From Bacteroidota bacterium (lineage in GTDB: Bacteria; Bacteroidota; Bacteroidia; Bacteroidales; Bacteroidaceae): DNA of 54,674 nucleotides. Shown in pieces: positions 7,338 to 16,669 of the stretch. Positions within the stretch are counted from its first letter, which is position 1; every line of letters begins with the position of its first letter. The stretch spans positions 1 to 54,674 of the forward strand of contig JAFABG010000021.1 of assembly GCA_023426145.1 (NCBI GenBank). Reading direction: 5' to 3'. Both the position numbers and the translations under genes were made by a program. The notes beneath the pieces are model-generated. The model ran no database searches, had not been told where the DNA came from, and saw only the letters and a list, made by a program, of their open reading frames with translations.

Positions 7338-7558
7338 TCTTGTGACAGAAGTAAAAACCTTGTAATTAAATCAAGAAACTAATTGTTCATCAATCCGCAA
7401 CAAAGAAAAGAATAATTTTTGGATTGACCACATTTTTCTTACTTTTATTTACGGATAGTAAGGAAAAAAAGAAGATTATGTAATTAATAAACCATTTTCT
7501 TTCATATAATTGTCATCTGGATATTCTATAATAGATGCGAAATAATTCTGCAATGTCT
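7338..7558. other. AT-rich intergenic stretch without a gene
   Basis: This is the middle of the 399-base gap between the divergent RRM gene and tig. I see no reading frame, tRNA or strong hairpin; only short weak inverted repeats (for example CAATCC/GGATTG around 7390-7426). Confidence 0.5.
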
Positions 7559-7589
7559 TTTGAAAATTGAAAGATTAGCGCTAATTTTG
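7559..7589 (+). promoter_or_regulatory. Promoter of tig
   Basis: TTTG (7559-7562), a 19-base spacer and TAATTTTG (7582-7589) form a near-perfect Bacteroidetes promoter. The predicted start near 7595 leaves a leader of about 45 bases. Confidence 0.75.
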
Positions 7590-7640
7590 CACCCTCGTTT
7601 GAGTTAGAACAAAGTATAAATCAAATAAATAATTGTCAGA

Positions 7641-8996
7641 ATGAACGTTTCATTACAAAACATTGACAAAGTAAGCGCGCTGCTTACTGTAAAGCTTGAG
7701 AAAGCTGACTATCAGGAAAAAGTAGATAAATCATTGAAATCGTTCCGTCAAAAGGCACAGATGCCAGGATTCCGTACAGGAATGGTTCCAATGAGCCTTG
7801 TGAAAAAAATGTATGGAAAATCAGTGATTGCTGAAGAAGTAAACAAGGCGTTGCAAGAGGCTGTCTACAACTATATTAAAGATAATAAGGTGAACATGTT
7901 GGGCGAACCGTTGCCTAATGAAGAAAAGCAGCAGGTTATCGATTTCGATACCATGGACGAATTCGAATTTGTATTTGATATCGCTGTGGCTCCTGAATTC
8001 AAAGCGGAAGTTGATGCAAAAGATAAAGTAGATTACTATTCTATTGAAGTATCAGAAGACATGATTGAAAATCAGGTGAAAATGTATACTCAGCGCACTG
8101 GAAAATATGACCAAGTAGATGTTTATGAAGATAACGACATGCTGAAAGGTTTATTGGCTCAGTTGGATGAGGAAGGAAATACTAAAGAAGGTGGCATTCA
8201 GGTTGAAGGTGCTGTTTTGATGCCTTCATACATGAAAAACGATGATCAGAAAGCCATTTTTGCTAATGCAAAGGTTAATGATGTGTTGGTTTTCAATCCG
8301 AACGAGGCTTATGATGGACATGAGACTGAACTTGGTTCTTTGTTGAAGATTGATAAGGAAATTGCTAAGGATGTGAAGTCTAACTTTAGTTTCCAAGTGG
8401 AAGAAATTACTCGTTTTGTACCGGGGGAACTGACTCAAGAAGTTTTTGATCAAGCTTTTGGAGAAGGCGTTGTTAAAACAGAAGAAGAATTCCGCGCTAA
8501 AATTAAAGAGGAAATCTCAGGAAGATTTGTTGCCGATAGCGATTATAAATTCCTTATTGATGTTCGTAAATTGATGATGGAAAAAGTAGGTCAACTTGAA
8601 TTCCCTGATGCATTGTTGAAGCGCATTATGTTGCTAAACAATGAGGAAAAAGGCGAAGAGTATGTAGCTGAAAACTATGAAAAGAGCATCGAAGAATTGA
8701 GCTGGCATCTGATTAAAGAGCAATTGGTTGAAGCTAATGACATTAAAGTTGAACAAGACGATGTTTTGAAGATGGCTAAGGAAACAACTAAAACGCAATT
8801 TGCTCAATACGGCATGCTGTCTGTACCTGAAGATGTTCTTGATAATTATGCTCAAGAAATGTTGAAGAAGAAAGAAACTGTTAATAATTTGGTTAGCCGT
8901 GTTGTTGAAGTGAAGTTAGCTGAAGCATTAAAAGCTCAAGTTACTTTAGAGAACAAGACTGTTTCTATGGAAGAATTTAATAAGATGTTTGAATAA
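7641..8996 (+). CDS. tig: Trigger factor
   Basis: 451-residue ribosome-bound chaperone that meets nascent chains at the exit tunnel. The ribosome-binding signature GFRTGMVP is near residue 44, in the N-terminal domain. The middle PPIase-like domain (about 150-240) is divergent from classical FKBP, as is common in Bacteroidetes, so isomerase activity is uncertain. The C-terminal helical arms (about 270-451) are rich in Glu and Lys. It has its own promoter and a strong terminator, and is directly followed by clpP and clpX, the same tig-clpP-clpX order as in many bacteria. Confidence 0.93.
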   Translation: MNVSLQNIDKVSALLTVKLEKADYQEKVDKSLKSFRQKAQMPGFRTGMVPMSLVKKMYGKSVIAEEVNKALQEAVYNYIKDNKVNMLGEPLPNEEKQQVIDFDTMDEFEFVFDIAVAPEFKAEVDAKDKVDYYSIEVSEDMIENQVKMYTQRTGKYDQVDVYEDNDMLKGLLAQLDEEGNTKEGGIQVEGAVLMPSYMKNDDQKAIFANAKVNDVLVFNPNEAYDGHETELGSLLKIDKEIAKDVKSNFSFQVEEITRFVPGELTQEVFDQAFGEGVVKTEEEFRAKIKEEISGRFVADSDYKFLIDVRKLMMEKVGQLEFPDALLKRIMLLNNEEKGEEYVAENYEKSIEELSWHLIKEQLVEANDIKVEQDDVLKMAKETTKTQFAQYGMLSVPEDVLDNYAQEMLKKKETVNNLVSRVVEVKLAEALKAQVTLENKTVSMEEFNKMFE

Positions 8997-9030
8997 GCAT
9001 TTTTATTAAACTGAATATAAAGTGACAGGA

Positions 9031-9069
9031 ACACAGAGTTTTTATATAATTATAACTCTGTGTTTTTTT
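9031..9069 (+). terminator. Terminator after tig
   Basis: ACACAGAGTT (9031-9040) pairs perfectly with AACTCTGTGT (9054-9063) and is followed by a run of seven T. A textbook Rho-independent terminator. Confidence 0.9.
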
Positions 9070-9098
9070 GTGTCTCTGTGTTCTTTTTCGTTTCTTTG
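9067..9098 (+). promoter_or_regulatory. Promoter of clpP-clpX
   Basis: TTTG (9067-9070), a 20-base spacer and TTTCTTTG (9091-9098; one mismatch from TAnnTTTG) lie 43 bases before clpP. The TTTG comes from the end of the tig terminator T tract, so terminator and promoter overlap. Confidence 0.55.
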
Positions 9099-9140
9099 CA
9101 CTTGAGTTTATAACTAATTAAATAAGAAAGGAATCATAAT

Positions 9141-9803
9141 ATGGATGATTTTAGAAAATATGCAACCAAGCATCTAGGTATGAATGGTGTTGTGTTAGAT
9201 GATGTTATCAAATCGCAGGCAGGATATTTAAATCCCTATATTCTCGAAGAGAGGCAACTAAATGTTACTCAGCTTGATGTATTCTCTCGCCTTATGATGG
9301 ATCGTATTATTTTTCTTGGTACACAAGTTGACGATTATACCGCGAATACACTTCAGGCACAGTTGCTTTACCTAGATTCTGTTGATCCAGGTAAGGATAT
9401 ATCAATTTATATCAATTCTCCAGGGGGGAGTGTCTATGCTGGATTAGGTATATATGATACTATGCAATTTATTTCCAGTGATGTGGCTACTATTTGTACA
9501 GGTATGGCTGCATCTATGGCAGCTGTATTGTTAGTGGCTGGTGCAGATGGTAAACGCTCTGCTTTACCCCACTCTAGAGTGATGATTCATCAACCTATGG
9601 GGGGTGCACAAGGCCAAGCTTCTGATATTGAGATTACTGCTCGTGAAATTCAAAAGTTGAAAAAGGAACTTTATACGATTATTGCCGATCATTCGCACAC
9701 TGACTTTGATAAGGTTTGGGCAGATTCGGACCGTGATTATTGGATGACTGCTCAGGAAGCCAAGGAATACGGAATGATTGACGAAGTTTTGATTAAAAAA
9801 TAA
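9141..9803 (+). CDS. clpP: ATP-dependent Clp protease proteolytic subunit
   Basis: 220-residue serine peptidase that forms the double-heptamer chamber of the ClpXP protease. The catalytic triad is Ser125 (GMAASMAAV), His150 (MIHQPMGG) and Asp199 (DRDYWM); all are present at the spacing of the E. coli enzyme. An N-terminal extension of about 28 residues relative to the E. coli mature protein may be a propeptide. clpX begins two bases after the stop codon, so the two subunits are co-expressed. Confidence 0.97.
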   Translation: MDDFRKYATKHLGMNGVVLDDVIKSQAGYLNPYILEERQLNVTQLDVFSRLMMDRIIFLGTQVDDYTANTLQAQLLYLDSVDPGKDISIYINSPGGSVYAGLGIYDTMQFISSDVATICTGMAASMAAVLLVAGADGKRSALPHSRVMIHQPMGGAQGQASDIEITAREIQKLKKELYTIIADHSHTDFDKVWADSDRDYWMTAQEAKEYGMIDEVLIKK

Positions 9804-9805
9804 AG

Positions 9806-11050
9806 ATGGCTGATTCAAAAACAAAGAAAAAGTGTAGCTTTTGCGGACGGTCGGAAAATGAGGTAGGATTCTTGATTACAGGAATGAACGGCTATATTTG
9901 TGATAGCTGTGCCACCCAAGCTTACGAGATAACTCAAGAGGCGTTGGGTGGACATAAAGATAATTCGGAGTCTGCTAAACTAAGTTTAAAAGAACTACCC
10001 AAACCGCTTGATATTAAGAAATTCCTTGATCAGTATGTGATTGGGCAGGATGACGCGAAGCGCTTCCTTTCTGTATCTGTGTATAATCATTATAAACGTC
10101 TTTTGCAGAAAGATAGCGGTGATGATGTGGAGATTGAAAAATCCAATATTGTTATGGTGGGCAGTACTGGAACAGGGAAAACTTTGTTAGCACGTACGAT
10201 CGCCAAATTGTTGCATGTCCCATTTACAATTGTGGATGCAACAGTTTTAACTGAAGCGGGGTATGTAGGTGAAGATATTGAAAGCATTTTGACCCGTTTA
10301 TTGCAAGTGGCCGACTATAATGTTCCTAAAGCAGAACAAGGGATAGTATTTATTGATGAAATCGATAAAATAGCTCGTAAGGGCGATAACCCTTCTATTA
10401 CTCGAGATGTGAGTGGAGAAGGTGTACAGCAAGGATTATTGAAATTGCTTGAGGGGTCGATAGTGAATGTTCCTCCTCAAGGAGGTAGAAAACACCCTGA
10501 TCAAAAGATGATTCCGGTGAATACTAAAAATATTCTTTTTATTTGTGGAGGCGCATTTGATGGGATTGAGAAGAAAATTGCTCAACGATTGAATACACAT
10601 GTTGTGGGTTATACAGCCTCTCAGCGGACGGCTGTGATTGACAAGAATAACATGATGCAATATATTGCTCCTCAGGATCTGAAGTCATTTGGATTGATTC
10701 CCGAAATTATAGGTCGTCTTCCGGTACTGACTTATTTGAATCCTTTGGATCGTAGTGCGCTTCGCGCTATTCTTACTGAGCCCAAAAATTCTATTATTAA
10801 GCAATATGTTAAGCTATTCGAAATGGATAGTATACAGCTCACATTTGATGATGCTGTTTATGAATATATAGTTGATAAGGCTGTAGAATATAAGTTAGGT
10901 GCTCGTGGATTACGCTCTATAGTGGAAACTATAATGATGGATGTGATGTTTGAAATTCCGTCTGAAAGTAAAGAAGAATATAGAGTTACGCTTGAATATG
11001 CTAAGCAACAACTTGAAAAAACTAATTTAGCACGATTGCAAACTGCTTAA
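9806..11050 (+). CDS. clpX: ATP-dependent Clp protease ATP-binding subunit ClpX
   Basis: 414-residue AAA+ unfoldase that selects substrates and feeds them to ClpP. The N-terminal zinc-binding domain has Cys10, Cys13, Cys32 and Cys35. Walker A is GSTGTGKT (119-126), Walker B ends in DEIDK (184-188) and the substrate-gripping pore loop GYVGED is at 152-157. The ClpP-docking loop, IGF in E. coli, reads V267-G268-Y269 here, a conservative departure from the usual [LIV]-G-[FL]. Length is normal. It is translationally linked to clpP. Confidence 0.97.
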   Translation: MADSKTKKKCSFCGRSENEVGFLITGMNGYICDSCATQAYEITQEALGGHKDNSESAKLSLKELPKPLDIKKFLDQYVIGQDDAKRFLSVSVYNHYKRLLQKDSGDDVEIEKSNIVMVGSTGTGKTLLARTIAKLLHVPFTIVDATVLTEAGYVGEDIESILTRLLQVADYNVPKAEQGIVFIDEIDKIARKGDNPSITRDVSGEGVQQGLLKLLEGSIVNVPPQGGRKHPDQKMIPVNTKNILFICGGAFDGIEKKIAQRLNTHVVGYTASQRTAVIDKNNMMQYIAPQDLKSFGLIPEIIGRLPVLTYLNPLDRSALRAILTEPKNSIIKQYVKLFEMDSIQLTFDDAVYEYIVDKAVEYKLGARGLRSIVETIMMDVMFEIPSESKEEYRVTLEYAKQQLEKTNLARLQTA

Positions 11051-11114
11051 AATCAATGACTAAATCTGTTTAGAATGGCTGTTTCTGTTTTTTTCTTGAA
11101 AATATTAGTCGTGT

Positions 11115-11149
11115 TTTGCTTGATAATTACGAAGTTGTTTATAACTTTG
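11115..11149 (+). promoter_or_regulatory. Promoter of recQ
   Basis: TTTG (11115-11118) and TAACTTTG (11142-11149) with a 23-base spacer. The start of recQ is about 70 bases further on. Confidence 0.5.
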
Positions 11150-11221
11150 TTTGACTCTCTTGGAAAAAAAGAGTTTTATTTAAAGTTGAACTATGAACTG
11201 AATAAAACAACCTAAGTTAAG

Positions 11222-13402
11222 ATGGCAAGGAAGATTAATTTAACAGATGAACTGAAAAAGTGTTTTGGATTTGATAAGTTCAAGGGAAATCAAGAAGCAA
11301 TTATTCAAAATTTGCTTAATGGAAAAGATACCTTTGTATTAATGCCCACGGGTGGTGGGAAATCATTATGCTATCAGTTACCATCGCTCTTAATGGAAGG
11401 TACCGCAATCGTAATCTCTCCGCTCATTGCTTTGATGAAGAATCAAGTGGATGCTATGCGTAGTTTTAGCGAAGAGGACGGCATTGCTCATTTCATTAAT
11501 TCTTCCTTAAATAAAGGAGCCATAGATCAAGTAAAAGCTGATATTCTTGCGGGAAAAACAAAACTGTTATACGTAGCACCTGAGTCTTTGACTAAGGATG
11601 AGAATGTGGAATTTTTGCGTACTGTTAAAATCTCATTTTATGCGGTTGACGAGGCTCATTGTATATCTGAATGGGGACATGATTTCCGTCCAGAATATCG
11701 GCGTATTCGTCCTATAGTGAATGAGATTGGAAAGGCTCCTTTGATAGCGCTCACTGCTACGGCAACTCCGAAAGTGCAACATGATATCCAGAAAAATCTG
11801 GGGATGGTGGATGCTCAAGTATTCAAGTCTTCGTTTAACCGTCCGAATCTTTATTATGAGGTTCGTGCTAAAACAAATAATATTGATAAGGATATTATCA
11901 AATTCATTAAGAATAACTCTGAGAAATCAGGCATTATATATTGTTTAAGCAGGAAAAAGGTAGAAGAATTGGCTGAGATTCTTCAGGCAAATGGAATTGA
12001 TGCACGTCCTTACCATGCTGGTATGGATTCCCAAACAAGGACGAAAAATCAGGATGATTTTTTGATGGAAAAAGTGGAGGTCATTGTGGCAACCATTGCT
12101 TTTGGGATGGGTATTGATAAACCGGATGTAAGATTTGTTATTCACTATGATATCCCTAAAAGTCTTGAGGGATATTATCAAGAAACTGGACGTGCTGGAA
12201 GAGACGGTGGCGAAGGTCAATGTATAACTTTTTATACGAATAAAGACTTGCAAAAATTGGAGAAATTTATGCAAGGAAAGCCTGTGGCAGAACAGGAAAT
12301 TGGTAAGCAACTTCTGTTAGAAACGGCTGCTTACGCTGAATCTTCCGTGTGCCGGCGCAAAACGTTGCTACACTATTTTGGTGAAGAATACACGGAGGAG
12401 AATTGTGGAAATTGTGACAACTGTTTAAACCCTAAAAAACAAGTGGAGGCTCAAGAGTTATTATGTACCGTGGTTGAAGCGATTATCGCGGTGAAGGAAA
12501 ATTTTAAAGCAGATTATATCATCGACATACTACAAGGTCGTGAAACGACTGAAGTGCAAGCTCATTTACACGAAGATCTGGAAGTTTTTGGCTCAGGAAT
12601 GGGTGAGGAAGATAAAATTTGGAATGCTGTGATTCGGCAAGCTCTCATTGGAGGGTATTTGAGTAAAGATGTAGAGAACTACGGTCTTCTGAAAGTAACG
12701 GATGAGGGACATAAGTTCCTTAAAAAACCTAAGTCATTTAAGATTACTGAGGATAATGATTTTGAAGAGGTCGAAGAAGAAGCTCCTGCTCGTGGCGGTG
12801 GTTCTTGTGCTGTAGATCCAGCTCTTTATTCTATGTTAAAGGATCTACGTAAGAAACTATCTAAGAAATTGGAAGTCCCTCCTTATGTTATTTTTCAAGA
12901 TCCGTCTTTAGAAGCCATGGCTACGATTTATCCAGTAACTTTGGATGAATTGCAAAACATACCAGGTGTTGGTGCTGGTAAAGCTAAACGTTATGGCGAA
13001 GAATTTTGCAAATTGATTAAGCGCCATTGCGAAGAGAACGAGATTGAAAGACCTGAGGATTTGCGTGTACGCACTGTGGCCAATAAGTCAAAAATGAAAG
13101 TGGCCATCATTCAGTCTATAGATCGTAAGGTTGCGTTAGATGATATTGCGCTTTCTAAAGGGATTGAGTTTGGTGAGTTGCTGGATGAGGTTGAAGCTAT
13201 AGTTTACTCTGGTACTAAACTAAATATTGATTATTTCCTTGAAGAGATCATGGATGAAGATCATATGCTTGATATCTATGATTATTTTAAAGAGTCCACA
13301 ACGGATAAAATTGATGATGCTCTTGATGAACTAGGTGAAGAATTTACTGAAGAGGAAGTTCGCTTGGTACGTATCAAGTTCATTTCTGAAATGGCTAATT
13401 AA
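11222..13402 (+). CDS. recQ: ATP-dependent DNA helicase RecQ
   Basis: 726-residue RecQ helicase, which unwinds DNA 3' to 5' in recombination and replication-fork repair. Walker A is in MPTGGGKSLCYQLP (41-54), the DEAH box and aromatic-rich loop are in VDEAHCISEWGHDFRPEY, and motif VI contains QETGRAGRDG. The RQC zinc site has cysteines in VCRRK and ENCGNCDNC. An HRDC domain follows near residues 525-600. About 110 extra residues at the C-terminus are acidic and helical and are longer than in E. coli RecQ. The gene stands alone with its own promoter. Confidence 0.95.
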   Translation: MARKINLTDELKKCFGFDKFKGNQEAIIQNLLNGKDTFVLMPTGGGKSLCYQLPSLLMEGTAIVISPLIALMKNQVDAMRSFSEEDGIAHFINSSLNKGAIDQVKADILAGKTKLLYVAPESLTKDENVEFLRTVKISFYAVDEAHCISEWGHDFRPEYRRIRPIVNEIGKAPLIALTATATPKVQHDIQKNLGMVDAQVFKSSFNRPNLYYEVRAKTNNIDKDIIKFIKNNSEKSGIIYCLSRKKVEELAEILQANGIDARPYHAGMDSQTRTKNQDDFLMEKVEVIVATIAFGMGIDKPDVRFVIHYDIPKSLEGYYQETGRAGRDGGEGQCITFYTNKDLQKLEKFMQGKPVAEQEIGKQLLLETAAYAESSVCRRKTLLHYFGEEYTEENCGNCDNCLNPKKQVEAQELLCTVVEAIIAVKENFKADYIIDILQGRETTEVQAHLHEDLEVFGSGMGEEDKIWNAVIRQALIGGYLSKDVENYGLLKVTDEGHKFLKKPKSFKITEDNDFEEVEEEAPARGGGSCAVDPALYSMLKDLRKKLSKKLEVPPYVIFQDPSLEAMATIYPVTLDELQNIPGVGAGKAKRYGEEFCKLIKRHCEENEIERPEDLRVRTVANKSKMKVAIIQSIDRKVALDDIALSKGIEFGELLDEVEAIVYSGTKLNIDYFLEEIMDEDHMLDIYDYFKESTTDKIDDALDELGEEFTEEEVRLVRIKFISEMAN

Positions 13403-13419
13403 AAAAGCGAAAAAAATAG

Positions 13420-13464
13420 GCGTGCAAATATGCTGTTCTGAATAAAAACCGTATATTTGCACGC
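13420..13464 (+). promoter_or_regulatory. guaB: guaB promoter embedded in an inverted repeat
   Basis: GCGTGCAAATA (13420-13430) and TATTTGCACGC (13454-13464) are perfect 11-base inverted repeats with a 23-base spacer. TATATTTG at 13452-13459 is a perfect TAnnTTTG element and lies within the right arm. It could be an operator, a recQ terminator, or both. Confidence 0.55.
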
Positions 13465-13488
13465 AATAATTTTTAAACGCATAATCCT

Positions 13489-14967
13489 ATGTCATTTATT
13501 GCTGATAAGATTGTAATGGATGGATTAACTTACGACGATGTATTGTTGATCCCTGCTTATTCTGAAGTTTTACCGCGCACTGTCGAGCTCTCGACAAAGT
13601 TTTCTAAAAACATTGAGTTAAAAATCCCTTTTGTAACAGCAGCTATGGATACGGTTACTGAAGCTAAAATGGCTATAGCTATAGCTCGTGAGGGTGGTAT
13701 TGGTGTGATTCACAAGAATATGTCTATTGAAGAACAAGCAAGACAAGTTGCTATTGTGAAGCGTGCAGAGAATGGGATGATTTATGATCCTGTTACGATT
13801 AAAAGAGGATCTACAGTTAGTGATGCTTTAGGAATTATGGCTGAGTATAAGATTGGAGGTATTCCTGTTGTAGATGATGAAGGTTATCTTGTAGGAATAG
13901 TCACTAATCGTGATTTGCGTTTTGAGAAAGAGATGGCTAAACGCATTGATTTAGTCATGACGCCGAAAGAGAAATTGGTCACAACTAATCAATCTACAGA
14001 TTTGGAATCTGCTGCGCAGATTCTTCAAGAACATAAGATCGAAAAATTACCTATCGTTGGTAAAGATGGTAAATTAATAGGTCTTGTTACTTATAAAGAT
14101 ATAACAAAGGCTAAAGATAAACCGATGGCATGTAAGGATACCAAAGGACGTTTGCGTGTAGCGGCAGGTGTTGGTGTTACTGTTGATACCTTAGATCGTA
14201 TGCAAGCATTAGTTGATGCTGGTGCAGATGCTATTGTTATTGATACTGCTCATGGACATTCTAAGTATGTTATTGAAAAGTTGAAAGAAGCTAAAAAGCG
14301 TTTCCCAAGTATTGATATTGTTGTTGGTAATATTGCTACTGGAGAAGCTGCTAAAGCACTAGCTGAAGCTGGAGCTGATGCAGTTAAAGTTGGCATAGGC
14401 CCTGGCTCTATCTGTACAACTCGTGTTGTGGCTGGTGTAGGTGTTCCTCAGTTGTCTGCTATATATGAGGTTGCCAAAGCTTTAAAGGGAACTGGAGTTC
14501 CTTTAATTGCGGATGGTGGTTTGCGTTATTCAGGTGATGTTGTAAAAGCTTTGGCGGCTGGAGGATATTGTGTTATGATAGGATCTTTAGTGGCTGGAAC
14601 AGAAGAATCTCCAGGTGATACTATTATTTTTAACGGACGTAAATTTAAGTCCTATCGTGGAATGGGTTCACTAGAAGCTATGGAGAATGGTTCTAAGGAC
14701 CGTTATTTTCAAAGTGGAACTGTAGATGTAAAGAAACTAGTTCCAGAAGGTATCGCTGCCCGTGTTCCCTATAAAGGCACCCTTTATGAAGTTATTTATC
14801 AGTTGACTGGTGGTTTACGTGCAGGTATGGGATATTGTGGTGCAGCTGATATAGAACAACTTCATTTTGCGAAATTCACTCGTATCACAAATGCAGGTGT
14901 GATGGAAAGTCATCCTCATGATGTGACTATAACTAGTGAATCTCCTAATTACAGCCGTCCAGAATAA
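13489..14967 (+). CDS. guaB: Inosine-5'-monophosphate dehydrogenase
   Basis: 492-residue IMPDH, which oxidises IMP to XMP with NAD+, the committed step of GMP synthesis. The catalytic cysteine is Cys309 in GPGSICTTRVV. Two CBS domains are inserted at about residues 95-210 and can bind adenine nucleotides for regulation. The active-site flap region and the phosphate-binding segment (IADGGLRYSGD, GSLVAGTEESPG) are intact. Length is normal. The gene has its own promoter inside an inverted repeat and is followed by a long terminator hairpin. Confidence 0.97.
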   Translation: MSFIADKIVMDGLTYDDVLLIPAYSEVLPRTVELSTKFSKNIELKIPFVTAAMDTVTEAKMAIAIAREGGIGVIHKNMSIEEQARQVAIVKRAENGMIYDPVTIKRGSTVSDALGIMAEYKIGGIPVVDDEGYLVGIVTNRDLRFEKEMAKRIDLVMTPKEKLVTTNQSTDLESAAQILQEHKIEKLPIVGKDGKLIGLVTYKDITKAKDKPMACKDTKGRLRVAAGVGVTVDTLDRMQALVDAGADAIVIDTAHGHSKYVIEKLKEAKKRFPSIDIVVGNIATGEAAKALAEAGADAVKVGIGPGSICTTRVVAGVGVPQLSAIYEVAKALKGTGVPLIADGGLRYSGDVVKALAAGGYCVMIGSLVAGTEESPGDTIIFNGRKFKSYRGMGSLEAMENGSKDRYFQSGTVDVKKLVPEGIAARVPYKGTLYEVIYQLTGGLRAGMGYCGAADIEQLHFAKFTRITNAGVMESHPHDVTITSESPNYSRPE

Positions 14968-14989
14968 TTTATAAAGAAGGTTAATGATT

Positions 14990-15046
14990 AACGGTGAATA
15001 GTGAACAAGCTTATCGCATTTGTTCGTTGTTCACCGTTTCTTTTTT
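14990..15046 (+). terminator. Terminator after guaB
   Basis: AACGGTGAA (14990-14998) pairs with TTCACCGTT (15030-15038), and the inner GAACAA/TTGTTC arms extend the stem after a small internal loop. A run of mostly T follows to 15046. Confidence 0.75.
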
Positions 15047-15061
15047 AAAAGAAATTTATCA

Positions 15062-16615
15062 ATGAAAAAGAATCTACTTATAGGATGTCTATGCTTCCTT
15101 TGTCTGTTTGTGTCTGCTCAAAGTGATCCTGTAATAATGAGGATTAATGGGAAGCAAATCTCTCGTTCTGAGTTTGAATTCTTTTATCGTCATTCTATTG
15201 TTGATAAATCATCGGATCTATCTCCGAATCAATATGCAGAGTCTTTTATTCAACTTAAATTACAAGTTGGAGCTGCTAAGGAAGCAGGGTTAGATACAAC
15301 TAGGTTATTTAAAAATCGACAAGAAATTTATTATCGGCAATTATTAAGCTCTTATTTAGTTGATTCTCAAACTGTCGATTATTCTAAGGATCTGTTATAT
15401 GCTAAAGATAAAGAGCCTATGGATTCTGGACGTGTAAAAGTAGTACAGATTTTCAAACGTCTACCTCAGGTAATAACCAAGCGGCATTTGGCTGAGGAAA
15501 AGGAGTTGATGGATTCCATTTATTTAGCAATAAAAGATAGATCTGATAGTGATTTTATACAATTAGTTAGAAGTGTTTCGGATGATAAAGAGACTAGGTG
15601 GATCGAAAAGTTGCAAACGACTCCAGAATTTGAAGAAGTAGCCTTTTCTTTGCATAAAGGTGAAACATCTCAACCTTTTTTCACCTCCGAGGGGTTACAT
15701 ATTTTGAGGGTGATTAATCAGAGGCAAATTGTTAAGACTAAGTTTACCAATGGTTCTGCCTGCCCGTATATAGTGCAACATGGTCAGTCTGCAGGTGTCA
15801 ACGCTATGGTGGAAAGATTAAAAAAAGAATATCATTATACAGCAAATATAAGCAGCATAGATGAACTCTTACAAAATGGGGCTACAGCAAAAGAATTGTT
15901 TACGATTAATGGTGTAGCTTATACTGGTGAAATGTTCAAGAACTATGCTTCATCTCATCCCCAGAATGTGAAAAAACAGTTAAATGGGTTTGTTAATAAA
16001 TCATTGCTTGATTATGCTAGTCAGCATATCGGCAATAAAAAACCGGAATTTGCCTATTTAGTGCAGATGCATGGTGAAAGTTATCTAGCCGAACTTGCAA
16101 TGAAGCTTAATGTAGATTATCAAGCTATGACTGATAAGATTGGATTAGCTACCTACTTTAAGTTGCATTCATCAGATTATCGTTGGGATACTCCACGATA
16201 TAAAGGGATTATTCTACATTCTGTAGATAAAAAAACATCTAAACGTGCTAAAAAGCTGATAAAAAAAATGCGTAAGAAAAAAACTTATGGTGAGTTAAAG
16301 GACTTACTATTGGCGAATTTCAATCATTCGGGGAAAGAAATGATTAAGATTGAACAAGGTGTTTTTGCTTACGGAGAGAATCAATTTGTCGATAAATTGG
16401 TTTTTAAAAAAGGTGATTTTATACCTCTAGTGTCCTATCCATTTACTGTCACTATTGGGGGGAAACTGAAGGGGCCGGAGGACTATATGGAAGTTCTAGA
16501 CCAAGTTAGAATAGATTACCGAAGTTATCTTAGTGCTTATTGGATGCAGGAATTACGCGATAAAGCCAAGGTTGAAATTAAACAAGAGGTTTTAAAAACA
16601 GTTAATAATAACTGA
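15062..16615 (+). CDS. Periplasmic SurA-like protein with parvulin-type domain
   Basis: 517-residue secreted protein with a Sec signal peptide (MKKNLLIGCLCFLCLFVSA, cut before Q). An N-terminal SurA/PrsA-like chaperone segment is followed by a parvulin-like region at about residues 125-225, ending in PFFTSEGLHILRVINQRQ, which resembles the last strand of rotamase domains. The canonical parvulin core with catalytic His is weak, so it may bind clients without isomerising them. The start at 15062 is used because it opens the signal peptide; an upstream frame from 15020 would run through the guaB terminator. It leads a row of three SurA-like genes and presumably assists outer-membrane protein folding. 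Confidence 0.8.
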   Translation: MKKNLLIGCLCFLCLFVSAQSDPVIMRINGKQISRSEFEFFYRHSIVDKSSDLSPNQYAESFIQLKLQVGAAKEAGLDTTRLFKNRQEIYYRQLLSSYLVDSQTVDYSKDLLYAKDKEPMDSGRVKVVQIFKRLPQVITKRHLAEEKELMDSIYLAIKDRSDSDFIQLVRSVSDDKETRWIEKLQTTPEFEEVAFSLHKGETSQPFFTSEGLHILRVINQRQIVKTKFTNGSACPYIVQHGQSAGVNAMVERLKKEYHYTANISSIDELLQNGATAKELFTINGVAYTGEMFKNYASSHPQNVKKQLNGFVNKSLLDYASQHIGNKKPEFAYLVQMHGESYLAELAMKLNVDYQAMTDKIGLATYFKLHSSDYRWDTPRYKGIILHSVDKKTSKRAKKLIKKMRKKKTYGELKDLLLANFNHSGKEMIKIEQGVFAYGENQFVDKLVFKKGDFIPLVSYPFTVTIGGKLKGPEDYMEVLDQVRIDYRSYLSAYWMQELRDKAKVEIKQEVLKTVNNN

Positions 16616-16669
16616 TGTAACCGATTATTCACTATCTTCGTAACTTAAATATGTATATTCTAATTGCCA

